Shown: positions 1 to 12,344 of the stretch, piece by piece
Layout: each line of letters begins with the position of its first letter
Position numbering within the stretch: the stretch's first letter is position 1
DNA from: Imbricaverruca yamaguchii
Taxonomy: Eukaryota > Arthropoda > Thecostraca > Neoverrucidae
DNA: 64,000 nucleotides
Reading direction: 5' to 3'
Assembly: GCA_034440575.1 (NCBI GenBank)
Contig: JAOTOL010001615.1
Location: 1,954,001 to 2,018,000 of the forward strand
The notes under the pieces: model-generated
Databases searched by the model: none
What the model saw: only the letters and a program-made list of their open reading frames with translations
Told to the model about the DNA's origin: nothing
Position numbers and translations under genes: made by a program

Positions 1-310
1 TGAAGTGTCTCCTTTCTAACATTACCTCGTTTGTTAAGTAGCATGATCATGCTCTTGATAAGGGGTGGTGGTACACGAATTCGGCAATGCAATTTCAGGT
101 AAATGGGTTATTCATAATGCGATATATCACGGTATACACTATTTTTTAGCGGGACTAGGGCCAAACATCGCTCAACATAGACTGTGTTGGTGACGACCAC
201 TCCTGAGGAGGGTACAGAACATTGGCTCAACAGATTTAAGTCTGAAAATCATCAAAGGCACTTGGAATGATACTAATTTCATGACAATTTCGACATCCTA
301 CTGTGCTCGT
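1..310. other. Unannotated left edge
   Basis: No gene or convincing element is seen. A diverged outlying copy of the neighbouring 58-bp repeat can be recognised at about 160-230, where a GCTCAACATAGACTGTG-like stretch is followed by GACGACCACTCCTG. Confidence 0.5.
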
Positions 311-769
311 TTCAACAGAGGCTCAGTGCTGAGTATTACGGACACCTCTGGGAGCAGGACAGGGGCAACACCGCTCAACAGAGGCTGTGCTGGTGACGAC
401 CACTCCTGGGAGCGGCACAAGGGCAACACCGCTCAACAGAGGCTGTGCTGGTGACGACCACTCCTGGGAGCGGGACAGGGGCAACACCGCTCAACAGAGG
501 CTGTGCTGGTAACGGACACCTCTGGGAGCGGGACATGGGCAACACCGCTCAACAGAGGCTGTGCTGGTAACGGACACCTCTGGGAGCGGGACATGGGCAA
601 CACCGCTCAACAGAGGCTGTGCTAGTAACGGACACCTCTGGGAGCGGGACAGGGGCAACACCGCTCAACAGAGGCTGTGCTAGTAACGGACATCTCTGGG
701 AGCGGGACAGGGGCAACACCGCTCAGGAGGCTGTGCCGGTAACGGCTATCTCTGGGAGCGGCACAGCGT
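311..769. repeat. Minisatellite, 58-bp unit
   Basis: About seven to eight tandem units, each containing CACCGCTCAACAGAGGCTGT and then GGGAGCGGGACA. Two unit types alternate, one with GACGACCACTCC and one with ACGGACACCTC. Open frames across it exist only because of the repetition; no known domain is present. Confidence 0.9.
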
Positions 770-1324
770 GCTCATACGCAGTGGTTTCCACAGCCGCCCG
801 ACGGGCGCCGACGCCAAGAAATGAACGCCAGCGCGTCTCAACTTGGGCCGGCTGGCGGCTCGGCGACAGCACCGGACTGCTGACGTCAGCCTGGCCTTTG
901 TCGCCCGGTACCCGGGTCACATCGCGGCCACACCGGAACTCGTACCATAGAAGGTAAAAATGTCGGCCGAGCCACCCGACTTTCCCCATTCCGGTGGCGG
1001 TTCGAACCGGATGCAAGCCGTCAGACAAATATCGGCCCCGACACCTAGCCGTCGTCTGGGGGATGGCAAACGACGAATAGCTGCTGAATGGCTGGCTTCG
1101 ACCATACACCGCTCCCGCGGCCGTCTATTGTCCACTGTCCACCACCGGTCCTGATAAGCCACACGCGAGTCTCCCACGCTACCAGACCGCCCACCACTCA
1201 GGTGAGTCACACATGATCGGTGATCACGTCACCACCGGTGGATTCAGACATGATTAGTGAAAATGTCACCACCGGCGGGTTCAGACATGATCAGTGAACA
1301 CGCCACCACCCACCAGTCACCAGC
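770..1324. other. GC-rich spacer, no gene recognised
   Basis: CpG-rich unique sequence between two minisatellites. Short open frames occur on both strands, but none resembles a protein family. A short ATGAT(C/T)(A/G)GTGA-type motif recurs around 1,213-1,300 just before the next array. Confidence 0.5.
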
Positions 1325-1735
1325 GCCCGTGTCCGGACCGGCCGGGCGTCATCAGCGCTCGTGTCCGGACCGGCCGGGCGTCATCAGCGCCCGTGTCCGG
1401 ACCGGCCGGGCGTCGTCAGCGTCCGTGTCCGGACCGGCCGGGGTCGCGCCCTTGTCCGGACCGGCCGGGCGTCATCAGCGCCCGTGTCCGGACCGGCCGG
1501 GCGTCATCAGCGCCCGTGTCCGGACCGGCCGGGCGTCATCAGCGCTCGTGCCCGGACCGGCCGGGCGTCATCAGCGCCCGTGTCCGGACCGGCCGGGCGT
1601 CATCAGCGCTCGTGTCCGGACAGGCCGGGCGTCATCAGCGCCCGTGTCCGGACCGGCCGGGCGTCATCAGCGCCCGTGTCCGGACCGGCCGGGTGTCATC
1701 AGCGCTCGTGTCTGGACAGGCCGGGCGTCACCAGC
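1325..1735. repeat. Minisatellite, 32-bp unit
   Basis: About 13 head-to-tail units of CGGCCGGGCGTCATCAGCGC followed by CCGTGTCCGGAC. It is strongly CpG-rich. Three overlapping plus-strand frames are all open because the unit lacks stop codons; this is not evidence of coding. Confidence 0.95.
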
Positions 1736-3214
1736 CGATCACGGCACCGGGAAAGGGCGTAGGCGAGGCCGACGTCGGCGGCCGTTTCCTCACCGGCGGG
1801 CGCGGTGAAAGCGGCGCGGCGCGGCGCGGCGCGGCGCCCAACAGGCCAACACGGCCAATTGACGCGGTCCGAGCGGCCATCACCCTGGGCCGAGCGGCCG
1901 GGCGTCGGGCGCGGCCGGCGCCGCCTCCACCAGCCGGCGGCCGCGCTGTCCGCCCCTCTCCGCCCCGACCACGTGACGTGGCCGGGCGTGGACACGACGC
2001 ACGTCACCGCCCAGGCGGCCAGACACTTGGCCACCACACCCGCCCCCGCACCGCGCCGGTCCCACTCTCCCCACTGTGGGCGGCTTGACCCCGCCGCCGC
2101 GTCAGGTAACCTCCGGCGGTAGCCCGAGGACGGCGAGGAAGCAGGGTGAGCCGGCCATCCGCTGTGGTGCCGCCACAGCGAGCCCAGTCGCATCAACCGG
2201 TCACACTGCCACCGGCTCATTCAGCCCACCCACCACGGTAACTGGCCATCACATCACAGACACGTCGGCGTGTATATTCTTAGAATACTTCCTTGTGCTT
2301 GTGCTCGTCCTCCTCCCCGCATTCCTTGTATTATTCATGGCAAGATTGCCACCCCTTCTCCCAAAGATATCACGCCCATTAGACTTCACCTCAACGTAAG
2401 GCTCAAAAACCAAAATGGCTTAAGAATGTCATGGTAACACAATGCAGTGGTCTCAATCTCGGTGCTTGCAACAAGTCTATAAACAGGAGAAACAATCAGG
2501 AACTCGTCACCATTGGCAGTAACCACTATCCTCTCCCTTACACACACCAACACCCGCACACTCCTCGTGCGTCCGGTTCTCATGAACCGAAACGCATCTG
2601 CCTCCCCTGCGGCCGGTTCCAGTGGTGTTGACAGTGGTGCCCGCCGTGCCAGCATCGGCACAGCTGAGTGCTGCCGACAGGTGGACCACCTCACTTGTCG
2701 GGAGTGGCAATCGCCCACGATGAATGGGCGCCGCGACGGTGCCAAGTTAGTGCCAGTCACACCGCATACATCATCACACGACGACGGACGACACGCCCCC
2801 TCCCCCTCCCAACGCCTACCCCCACCCCCACCCCAGTGGCAACCAGATGACGTCAGAGAGCCGAAGGTTCCGCTGCAGCGTCACGTCTCGGCGGTGTGTA
2901 TCTTACGTGTCACGTTCTCAAGCGGCACTCGGTGTGACTTTATCCATAAACCGGCGTTCCCAAGTGCAACATCATGAGCTCTCAGCAGCATCGGCCGCGG
3001 TCGCGGATAAAACAGCACACGTACCTGCCATGACCTCAGACGCTTCCATCGGCATTACCAACGTCGTCACAGCTGCAGACAAAGCCTGCTCGGACGCTTT
3101 GGTTATTGCCAGCGGTATAAATTCTAACGTCACCTAATGCCGCTGAGCCCAGGTGATGTCACCTCGGTGTCGGTGGATCCCAGTGTTGCGGGTACGCACA
3201 CCCGTCATGTGTGG
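1736..3214. other. GC-rich spacer, no gene recognised
   Basis: Unique CpG-rich sequence up to about 2,250, then more balanced composition. It includes a short CCCCCAC-rich run at 2,800-2,835. No domain, RNA gene or mobile element was recognised. Confidence 0.45.
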
Positions 3215-3645
3215 TTGGTCGGCTATTTGAGTTTTAGTGCGCATTGACCAGGTTTGGTCATTTAGCGCCCATAACTAATGGTGTGCTACCTACTAACTAG
3301 TCCAGCCTTCTTCCGAAGTATACATGTACACAGTTTCACAAACTTAAGTCGCATCTTGAAGTACACATGAACGACAAAAGCACATCACTGTGATGGACAG
3401 ATGACATGGAGCTTGATGTCGGATATATTCAAATAAGTTGAATGGATGAAACGTGAATCGTCCCCTAAAATGTCAGAAAGCGTAAGCGAGTCTACTTGTC
3501 GCCCAAAATGTCGTCTTCGCTGCACTCGAAAGCGGGGACATGACACCAGGACGTGACGCACTGCGAGGGGTACGTCACAATAGTCGCATGTCGGCTTGGG
3601 CTCATTGATCAGCAAATGAATATGGGTGGCGTATGTGTGTGACAT
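3215..3645 (-). mobile_element. 5'-truncated non-LTR retrotransposon (LINE), ORF2 C-terminus and 3' end
   Basis: On the minus strand, about 3,640 to 3,400 encodes the cysteine/histidine-rich tail typical of Jockey/I-type LINE ORF2: CDYCDVPLAVRHVLVSCPR, then RRRHFG and LSDILGD. This C-x2-C...H...C arrangement lies downstream of the RNase H region in such elements. The copy then runs to a 3' end at about 3,225-3,265 whose sequence (plus strand GTTTTAGTGCGCATTGACCA) matches the terminal motif of the very short LINE stubs elsewhere in this window. RT and endonuclease are missing, so it is a dead-on-arrival copy. Family assignment below superfamily level is not possible by eye. Confidence 0.8.
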
Positions 3646-3689
3646 GACTGGGAAAAGTAAAAAAAACACACCGCCCCACCCCATTTACC

Positions 3690-3722
3690 CCCCCCCCGAC
3701 AAAGAAACCACCCCGCAAAAAA

Positions 3723-3772
<50 letters not shown>

Positions 3773-3825
3773 AAAAAAAAACAAAAAAAAAAAAAAACCC
3801 CCCCACACATATACATTCATAAATG

Positions 3826-3858
<33 letters not shown>

Positions 3859-3878
3859 AAAAAAAAAAAAAAAAATAA
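3690..3878. repeat. Long A-rich low-complexity tract
   Basis: Nearly pure A on the plus strand, interrupted by short C runs and single T, G or C. It lies on the 5' side of the adjacent minus-strand LINE, so it is not that element's poly(A) tail. The poly-Phe frame on the minus strand is meaningless. Length may be distorted by sequencing or assembly. Confidence 0.85.
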
Positions 3879-5820
3879 CCCCTGCTCTCCCAACCCCAAC
3901 CCAAACCAAACAAAAAACAAATATTGCAGAGGCAAACATCAAACAAAAATAGCAGTGGGCTTAATTTCCCCGGTGGATGTCACAGTGGATGTGCTGGCCT
4001 GCCGGACACGCCAGCCGTCTGTACCTGCTGAACCAGACGCTGCCAGTCTGACTGGGCCGGGCGACAAGAGAGCTGACATCGTCTCTTGCCAGCCATGTGA
4101 ACTGCCGAGCAGTAGTGCCGACGGTCCACTGCTCAGTCGGTTGGCTGCCAGTGACCGTGGTGTGGGACGTTTCCTGAACGATGACATGAGCCATGACATG
4201 AGCCGTGACGCGACAGTGAAGCGCGGCGGCCCCGGCAGCCCCGCGGCAGTGGGGCCGCCGACATCCGTCACCGGTGCAGCCAGCCGTGCGGCGACACGCC
4301 ACGCGACACGCACGTGACGGCGGACGGCGCCGGCAGAAGAGCGCGGCGCATGATACGGCGGCCACACCGGCGTCCATCACGCTGCTCACACCGGCGCCAT
4401 AACACACGCGGTGCACCGCTACGGCCGACTGTCCGACAGTCAGTCTGAGAGGCCGGCCGTCCTGCCGCCGTCCTGCCGCCGGCCGACGCGGGCAAGGTGG
4501 CCGCCACGGCGCGAGTGATGGCGTCCGACGGCCTGACTACTGCGATGCGCGAGGGGCCGCGGCGGGCAGCAGCGGCACGGTGACGGTGCAGGTCGTGGAG
4601 CGGCTCGCTCGGCCAGATCAGGTCAGCGCCGTCGCGGCGCCTCGGCTGACGCTCAGCTGACGTCCGGATGTGCGTTCGAGCCCCACCGGTGTCGACATTG
4701 TTCACGGCTGGCACTGCCATGCCCGCACGTGGCCGTGGCCGCTCCACATGGCGCGGTGACGTGGCGGCGGGCAGTGCCGACCGACCGGTTCTGAGCGGGC
4801 GCGGCGGCCGGCGGCCAGCAGCCACCAGTCGGGCCGACCATGCCGGGCTGGCAGCGGCCGTGCAGAGATCAAACGGGCGGCGGCCATCCGGCCGACGGCT
4901 GACGACCATCGGACATGGGGAGGGGAGGGGAGGAGCAGGCGGCGGCCCGGCGCGGCGGGGTCGGCCACCTCCCGACAGGGGTCGGCCTCGTCCGGACCGG
5001 GCCACGACCACACCGGCAGGACACACACCACACGACCCGGCGACTACACCGGCGACCGAGCTGCGACAGTCGACCAGACTTGGGACGGCGCGGATAATAT
5101 AGTGCCAGACAGCCGGCCGTGCAGCACGGTCAGGATGGGCTCGGACGTACGGCGGACACCCGAGGTGTCGCACGTCAGCAGACGGCCACGGCCGCCGCCA
5201 GAAACAGCCACAGGGCAGGGCTCGGCGCCGGTCGCGCGCCACGTGCGCTCGACTGGATCACTTACAGTGACCAGCTGGTCGGCCAGACCGTGGTCGACCA
5301 GGCCGACAGCGCTGTGCCACCCAGCCGTGTAAACAGCCGATAGGTGCCCCGGTCGTCCAACGGTCCGGTCACGGCTCCCTGGACCGGCGCGAGCGCGGCC
5401 GGGACCGCGCCGGCGGCCGGCCCGGTTCGCCGTCGGCGGACGCGAGTCGTTTTCCGCGTAAATTGATCGTTTATTTTTGGCATGATCGACGCGTTGATGT
5501 TCATTCCTAGAATCCGCTCCTAGAAAGTACCGGGAAACAGGAACACTCTCCGACACCGGGGCTGTCGGAACACAACAAAGGCCACGTCTGCTTGGTTGCA
5601 GCCTGGCTCGGGCATACTGATGCGAAGCTACGTGTTCGCGCAAGATGTTCGGTGGCTATCCTTCGTACAGTTCTGTCAGTGGGTGCCCCGTGCCGCTGCC
5701 AGACCGCATAGTCCTGCCAGTGGGTGCCTCATGGCCCTGTCAGCTCGGACGGATTGTGGCCGCGGCCGACACGGCTCCCCACCGGAGTCGCAGTCCGCCC
5801 GACACTGCCCGAGATCACCG
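3879..5820. other. GC-rich region, no gene recognised
   Basis: Very CpG-rich from about 3,960 to 5,450. Long open frames on both strands reflect high GC content; none shows a known motif or a clear splice structure. Confidence 0.45.
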
Positions 5821-6457
5821 CCGGACACCGCAGCTGACATTGGGGAGACCACCGTCTGACACCGTAGCTGGCACGGCAGAAACGACCGCCCGACACTGTA
5901 GCTGGCACGGCAGAGACCACCGCCCGACACTGTAGCTGGCACAGAAGAGATCACCGCCCGACACCGCAGATGACATTGGGGAGACCACCGTCTGACACCG
6001 TAGCTAGCACGGCAGAGACGACCGCCCGACACTGTAGCTGGCACGGGAAAGACCACCGCCCGACACTGTAGCTGGCACAGAAGAGATCACCGCCCGACAC
6101 CGCAGCTGACATTGGAGAGACCACCGTCCGACACCGTAGCTGGCACGGCAGAGACGACCGCCCGACACTGTAGCTGGCACGGCAGAGACCACCGCCCGAC
6201 ACTGTAGCTGGCACAGAAGAGATCACCGCCCGACACCGCAGCTGACATTGGGGAGACCACCGTCTGACACCGTAGCTAGCACGGCAGAGACGACCGCCCG
6301 ACACTGTAGCTGGCACGGGAAAGACCACCGCCCGACACCGTAGCTGGCACGGCAGAGATCACCGCCCGACACCGTAGCTGGCACGGCAGAGATCACGCCC
6401 GACACCGTAGCTGGCACGGCAGAGATCACCGCCTGACACCGTAGCTGGCACGGGAGA
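5821..6457. repeat. Minisatellite, ~34-bp unit with longer-period pattern
   Basis: About 18 units built on GACACCGTAGCTGGCACGGC followed by AGAGA(C/T)CACCGCCC. Unit variants (GCAGCTGACATTGGGGAGAC; TGGCACAGAAGAGATC; TGGCACGGGAAAGACC) recur in the same order, for example near 5,850, 5,980 and 6,250. This suggests a higher-order period of several units. Confidence 0.9.
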
Positions 6458-7103
6458 GGACATCGTAGTTGATACGGATTTCCTGTTCCCCTCCCCCTTC
6501 AGTCCTCTGAGAGCACACTGCCAAACACCACAGCTGGCACGGAAATACAAAATACATATTGTCAGTCACACTCGATACAATTCTGTCACATTCAGTATCC
6601 CGCCCCCTGGATCGGCCGCCAGGTTGCGTTTGAATATCCTAGCTAAACCCACTATTCATCATTGAATGGAAGGAAATAGCAAAACCCGAATGTCCTAACC
6701 AGACACATCAGAGCGTGCCCTACACATCCAGTGGCAGTGGGACGCCGCCGCCGCTGTAGAAGCCAACTCCGACGGCGCAGATTGTCGGTGGCGCCGCCTT
6801 CGTGAGCGGGCACCGCTATCCCACCGGAGGCTGATCTGGACCAGAGCCACGGCCGGCCGCCGCTCGGCACCCAGACGACAATGGCGGAGTCGGGCTGGCT
6901 GGCACGCACCGGCTCGGCACGGCCCGCAGGTACGGACCACGCTCGGACACGGCTGCGGCTGGGCGGCTGGCCGGCTGGGCGGCTGGGCGGCTGGCCGGCG
7001 GTGACCAGAGACGAGACAAAGCCGACAGCGGAACACCGGGCGGCCGGGGGCGCCGAACTGATCCCACGGCTCAGCCAGCGAGACACCTCGGCGACGGAGA
7101 CCG
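6458..7103. other. Spacer, no gene recognised
   Basis: Contains a short GC-rich run of GGCTGGGCGGCTGGCCG-type repeats at about 6,955-7,003. No gene recognised. Confidence 0.45.
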
Positions 7104-7287
7104 CCTCAGGACTCGGTGGTGGTGGTTATTGGTTTTTGCGACACGTCGTCGACCGTTGAGCCATGTACCGTCGTCAATCTCTCACGCCCATTGGTCGTGA
7201 GACACGAGACAGGTGAGACTCGAGCCCACCCTCTAGACTACTCATAGGGTCACCCCTAGACTACTCGTCCCCAGACCTCAGGACTCG
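7104..7287 (-). mobile_element. tRNA-derived SINE, same family as 35,665-35,828
   Basis: Minus-strand SINE of about 160 bp flanked by a perfect 12-bp target-site duplication CCTCAGGACTCG (7,104-7,115 and 7,276-7,287). It shares with the copy at 35.7 kb the blocks CAATCTCTCACGCCCATTGG and CTACTCGTCCCC, and the tail side GTTATTGGTTTT. A partial internal duplication of the CTAGACTACTC end is present. A RNA polymerase III origin is inferred from the tRNA-like head, which is clearer in the 35.7-kb copy. Confidence 0.8.
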
Positions 7288-8059
7288 TAGCTTACAATCT
7301 GGCGCATGCACTGGCATCGGAGCTGTGCATCAATGTGTCATTACGATCCGACGAATGCTAGAGCACAAACAGCGCACGTGCTATGGGAGGTAGCAGCGCA
7401 GCACAGGGTCGTGTGCCGGCATGACTGTTGTCGTTGGACGCCCATCAAGAATCTGGGACGGGCTCGCTCGCCGGCCAGGCATCCTTGGGTCGCGCCGTGG
7501 GTCGCCGCCGCTGCCAGCGCGCCGCAAGTCTGGCAGGAAATGACAAACTGCCAACGGGAAGGACCCATCGCGAAACCGGCCAGGGCAGAGGTTGTCTCAC
7601 CGGGCTCGAATCAGAGCACATCATAGTCACAGCCAGAGCCTGGCCGAGCAGCTTGGCCAGACTCACAGCCGGAGCCTGACCGGCCGGTAGCTTGTCCGAG
7701 CAGCCTGGCCTGGGAGACTGGCTGACGACACCAATTTAGTTGGTTATTGGGACTTCAGAGGGGATACTGCATTGGTCGTCTAGCGTCCAGGGTAACGGAA
7801 CTAAAGCACGAGCAGACTGGCCGAACCGACCGCAGCCCCAGCAGAGCACAACCCACGCAGGACTGGCAGGGCAGACCGTAGCTCGGACAGACACCGGGCA
7901 AAGCAGATCTAATCCAGAGCAGGCGACTGTGTGGAGGGGGGCAGACCTCAGACCGAACGGACTGGACGGGATGGCCTTAATCTAAGTACGGCACAACACC
8001 AGCAAAGACCAGCCTCGTGAGACACCGGCCGACACTAACTGGACAAATTACGCCCGAGT
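7288..8059. other. Spacer, no gene recognised
   Basis: Unique GC-rich sequence. GAGCAGCTTGGCCAG and GAGCAGCCTGGCCTG near 7,645-7,710 form a short imperfect duplication. No gene recognised. Confidence 0.4.
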
Positions 8060-8275
8060 TAACCACTCGACAGCGAGGAGGCGCCGCCCACACAGTGTCC
8101 GACCGGTCCGGACATGTCGGCGTTAGTGGACGGCAGTCGAGACAGCGAGGAGGCGCCGCCCACACCCGCACCGGACATGTCGGTGTTAGTGGACGGCAGT
8201 CGAGACAGCGAGGAGGCGCCGCCCACACCCGCACCGGACATGCCGGCGTTAGTGGACGGCAGTCGAGACATCCAA
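8060..8275. repeat. Minisatellite, 63-bp unit, three units plus partials
   Basis: Units contain GAGACAGCGAGGAGGCGCCG, then a CACACCCGCACCGGACATG block and GTTAGTGGACGGCAGTC. Fragments of the same unit recur singly inside the next array (8,605-8,700), so the two arrays share ancestry. A short run of CGGAC pentamers follows at 8,292-8,318. Confidence 0.85.
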
Positions 8276-8489
8276 TCGTAGACGCGCTGCCGGACCGCAC
8301 CGGACCGGACCGGACCGGACCAGCCAGCCGCAGCATTAGCCATCCTCCACCGGCACGTGCTGGAGTGGGTGGGGGGTCATCGACACCGTCATCAGTCCAC
8401 CAGTCGCCGGAGCGATACCTTCCCGGGACGGTAGCGTAACGCGACACGACGGCCGACCATAAACACCGACTGACACTGCCACTGTGACA

Positions 8490-9172
8490 GTGTGGCCAGC
8501 TGGGAGCATACATCGACAGCTGTGACGTGCCGTCCGACAGCGTACTCACAGCTGTGACGTGCCGTCCGACAGCGTACTCACAGCTGTGACGTGTCGTCCG
8601 ACAGCGGACATGTCGGCGTTAGTGAGACGGCTTACTCACATCTGAGACAGCGTACTCCAGTGTGGCGTTCCGTCCCACACCCGCACCGCACAGTGTCGGC
8701 GTACCGTCGGACGGCAATCGAGAGCGTCCAGTCGACAGCGTACTCACAGCCGTGACCGTGCCGTCGACGCGGACTCACAGCTGTGACGTGCCAGTCCGAC
8801 AGCGTACTCACAGCTAACGTGCCGACCGGCAGCGTACTAGCTGGACCGTGGGCTCAGTTGACGTGAGTGAGTCATCGTTACACCGTCATCAGTTCACACG
8901 CGTCCGCCGAGCGATACCTGTTCACAGCTGTGACGGTAGCGTAACAGCGACTCGACGGCGGGCCGTAAACACAGCTGTGACGTGCCGTCCGACAGCGTAC
9001 TCACAGCTGTGATGTGAGTGAGACAGCGTACTCACAGCTGTGACGTGCCGTCCGACAGCGTACTCACAGCTGTGACGTGCCGTCCGACAGCGTACTCACA
9101 GCTGTGGCGTACCGTCCGACAGCGTACTCACAGCTGTGACGTGCCGTCCGACAGCGTACTCACAGCTCACAC
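8490..9172. repeat. Minisatellite, 32-bp unit, with an interrupted middle
   Basis: Units of CAGCTGTGACGTGCCGTCCG followed by ACAGCGTACTCA. They are clean at 8,515-8,600 and 9,005-9,165, and degenerate and mixed with pieces of the 63-bp repeat at 8,600-9,000. CAGCTGTGACGTG contains a palindromic CAGCTG and a TGACGT-like core in every unit. Confidence 0.9.
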
Positions 9173-10080
9173 GTGCATACATTCACAGCGCACATGCATG
9201 CGCGCAGACTGCGCAGTTGATTTAAGATAACTTGAGATTCGGCGAATACCGAAGATCCACCAAAGGTTGGGTTCAGCCACAGCCACAATCAATGCTGAAC
9301 AAGCAATGTGACGCACGATAGAGCGTACACAAAAAGGTATCGTGTAACTAGACATTGCTCAGGATTGGAACATGTTTATGGCCTGTGTCTAAACCAGAAG
9401 ACGCTGGTCGATCGAATGCCTCGTCACCTCGGCACACAGCGTGGAGAATTAGCACGGCGGCCGCGCCATGTTACAACTGTAATGGATGTAATTCAAACCG
9501 TCATAACAGTGTTTGAAGTCAATCATTAGAAGCACACTGGAGCACTTTCACTGGTGTTTGGCTGGGAGTGTCTTGGTGTGTCTGGAAGATTAAACGACAT
9601 GAAAAGCGAATGTCAACAGGAGTATGGCTGGGGACTACCTACACAACCAATACGCAATACCAAGAACACAGGGCAGGTGTGCGCCTTAGAGTAAAGATCA
9701 CGTATCAAGGACACCAAAATACGTTCAGAGGAATGAGATGCCGAAATAAGCTTGCCCCGTTCATCCATCATGGTGTGGAGCAGCAAATCACGCGTCCATT
9801 CCTTAATGGCTTGCACGCACGCGAAGTTTGGTTCAGCGTTAAGCTAGTGCCTGCTAACCTCATTACGGATTCACGCACTATGCTCAGGAGCCTGCGCACA
9901 AATCGTGCGGCACCGTAAATGCCGACGCCAATGCTGAACCTTCCACAACAGCTCAGAATAACTTAACCCGTTGCGGACCGAACGACACCCGATCGCGGCA
10001 CCGCAACCCATTAGGTAATGCCAGTAAGACAGCACATGGTCAGGTCAGGCCAGGTCTTGTCCGCACGGTTCACAGTCCCA
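9173..10080. other. Spacer, no gene recognised
   Basis: Lower-GC unique sequence. AATGCTGAAC occurs at 9,291-9,300 and again near 9,930, which may be related ends of a small repeat; no target-site duplication was found. No gene recognised. Confidence 0.35.
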
Positions 10081-10315
10081 ACTGCACCTGTGACATCCGC
10101 TACACTTACCGCACACACCCACTACACGCACACTGCACACTGCACACTTCATACAGCCGGCACACAGTACACATATCCACCACACACGTCCACTCGCTGC
10201 ACGTGCACACACCTACCAGACACTCGCGCTACCCACATCGACCACACACGTCAACCACGCCCATCCACTACACAAACACACACGCGCACACACCCTACAG
10301 ACACCTGTCAGAAAT
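10081..10315. repeat. CA-rich simple-sequence region
   Basis: Imperfect CACA-rich DNA on the plus strand, with repeated CACAC, ACACAC and CCACAC blocks. A degenerate microsatellite, not coding. Confidence 0.75.
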
Positions 10316-10419
10316 ACACTATAGCGACATACAGATCACGGGTAGCAAAAACCGACCGGAATCAAATGAGAAATGGTATCCTGAGCAAAGCAAGTTTGCT
10401 ACCAGGTCCTGGAAATAAA

Positions 10420-12340
10420 TGAGAGAACATTTCACTTCGTACCTGATGTGTCACTTCTGTTACTATCAGAAAATATTCAAAACTACAAACCTCAGGTTGT
10501 GTCAAGATATCACAACCTGTAATTCACGAAAGGTCATGTTCGCCCCTCCCCTTCATGCGTTTTTAAAAGGGATATGATAGCATATAAATACAGACACAAA
10601 CTTCTTCCTTTATAATTGCAAAAATATTCGGTGGACATTTCCACAAGCTAAGATTTGGATAAGGGCAAATACCAGCGCCTATACACACATGGAAAAAACC
10701 TAGACAGAAAAGTATAACAATCTCAACAAGTGCGTGTTGCATTTTCATAAACACACTAACCATTCCAGGCTTTGCGTTTTTTCATTTCAGCTCGCATTTG
10801 TTGGTGCCAATCTGTGCTTTTGTGGTATACTGTCTTTGATGTTTACTTAATACCATTTGGTGTCATACCCTGACTAGGTCAGCGCTGTGAATTTTCGTGT
10901 GACATCTTGACCAGCCAAGTACACCTTGTTGATTTGGATCAATATTTTTTTTCAGACTGGAGCAAAATATCTGATATATCTTCATCAAAATTAACTGGAT
11001 GAAGGGCATTATTTACACTATGATCTACCACCATAATGCTTATATAAAAAGCTATGTCCAATTTTGGCCAACTTCCTCTCATCCCAATCAGCCAGATGGA
11101 CGGATGGTGAATTAAAGATGTACCTACACACGGACCCGGTCATCCAGTATTGGTTAGGTACAACTGTATTGGTATGCACTCATCTGATTTGCTGCATACA
11201 GCATGAAAGGACGGATATGGTACGTTTATGGCAGAAGTCAAACAAGTCACACGGAAGTCTGCACAAATAGCAGGCAGCATTCCAACACACGCTTGACTGA
11301 CACCCAATTACAGTGGTGTATACTACTGTAGTTAAAAGGGGAAATATCCGTATTGAATGGAATTTCTTTGATAAACAATTCATCGGAGCATCGCATTATT
11401 TTTTTTTTTCGGTGCCACACGTCAGTTTTGTATCTTCACGACAAAGTGGCTAAAACGAAAATGAGTTTCTCAGCGGCTTAAACCACCACGTGGACAACAC
11501 TGATTTTGACCAGCCGGTTTAACCTGGCCTTACTAGTACGAGGTAACAACTTGCCAGCCCTGTCTTTACTACAAGACCTCGAGTCGCCGTGGCGGAGTTC
11601 CGCCCATTTCCGTGGACAACAACTGGACACACGCCTGGCTAATCACTCTCGAGCGGCGTCATATCGGTACGGTCATAGCCAAGCCTCTTGATTATACCTG
11701 GCACAAACCTCACCACGCCGTCCGGTCCACACCGGCCGGCAAACGGCGCATCATCTAACGCTGCGACAAATCCAGCGCGGCCCATGTTAATGCCGCCGGC
11801 AGCAAGGTCGACGCCACACACATGCGTCGTCCGCCGCTGGACACCAAATACGGCGCGGATACGACGCGCCGACACAAGGTGAACCGGTCAGGGCGGTCCC
11901 GGCCTCCGGGGCTCGCACGCCCACCGGATAGACGTGCACCCGTTAACGTGACCGCGCCAGCAAGTCAGCGCCGGGGTGCCACGGCCAGGGCAGACGGGCC
12001 AGACAGAGGCTCACCGGCCAACGTGGTCGTCCCAACACTACTGAGCAAACGTGCTACTGCCAGAGCAGAGATCGACCAGGATGCGTTTGTCAATGTGATG
12101 TCCAGGTACCAAGTAAACGGTTTCTGCTCGATACCCGGCCGTGCTTTTTCTCTGTCCCGTCCCTGCCCATACCCCCTGTTGTTACTGCCCGGGCCGATAT
12201 CGTGCAAAGATCGGGCAGAGATCGGGCAGGGCAGTGGCCCAGAACGGTCAGGCATGGCTGCACCGACCGGGGCGGGGCATCCGTCTGCACACCGGCCACA
12301 CAGCCGTGCAATGGGGCGGCGTGCAGCCCGACAGCCGTTC
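10420..12340. other. Spacer, no gene recognised
   Basis: AT-rich unique DNA to about 11,480, then CpG-rich DNA to the next array. No domain or mobile element was recognised. Confidence 0.4.
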
Positions 12341-12344
12341 GCGT

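Noticed and set aside
3602..3946. Poly-phenylalanine open frame
   Set aside because: Translation of an A-rich tract read on the other strand.
4268..5242. 324-codon minus-strand frame in GC-rich DNA
   Set aside because: Arginine/alanine/proline-rich translation of high-GC DNA, with overlapping open frames on the other strand; no domain.
9568..9918. 116-codon plus-strand frame
   Set aside because: No family resemblance on either strand and no splice or start context that stands out.
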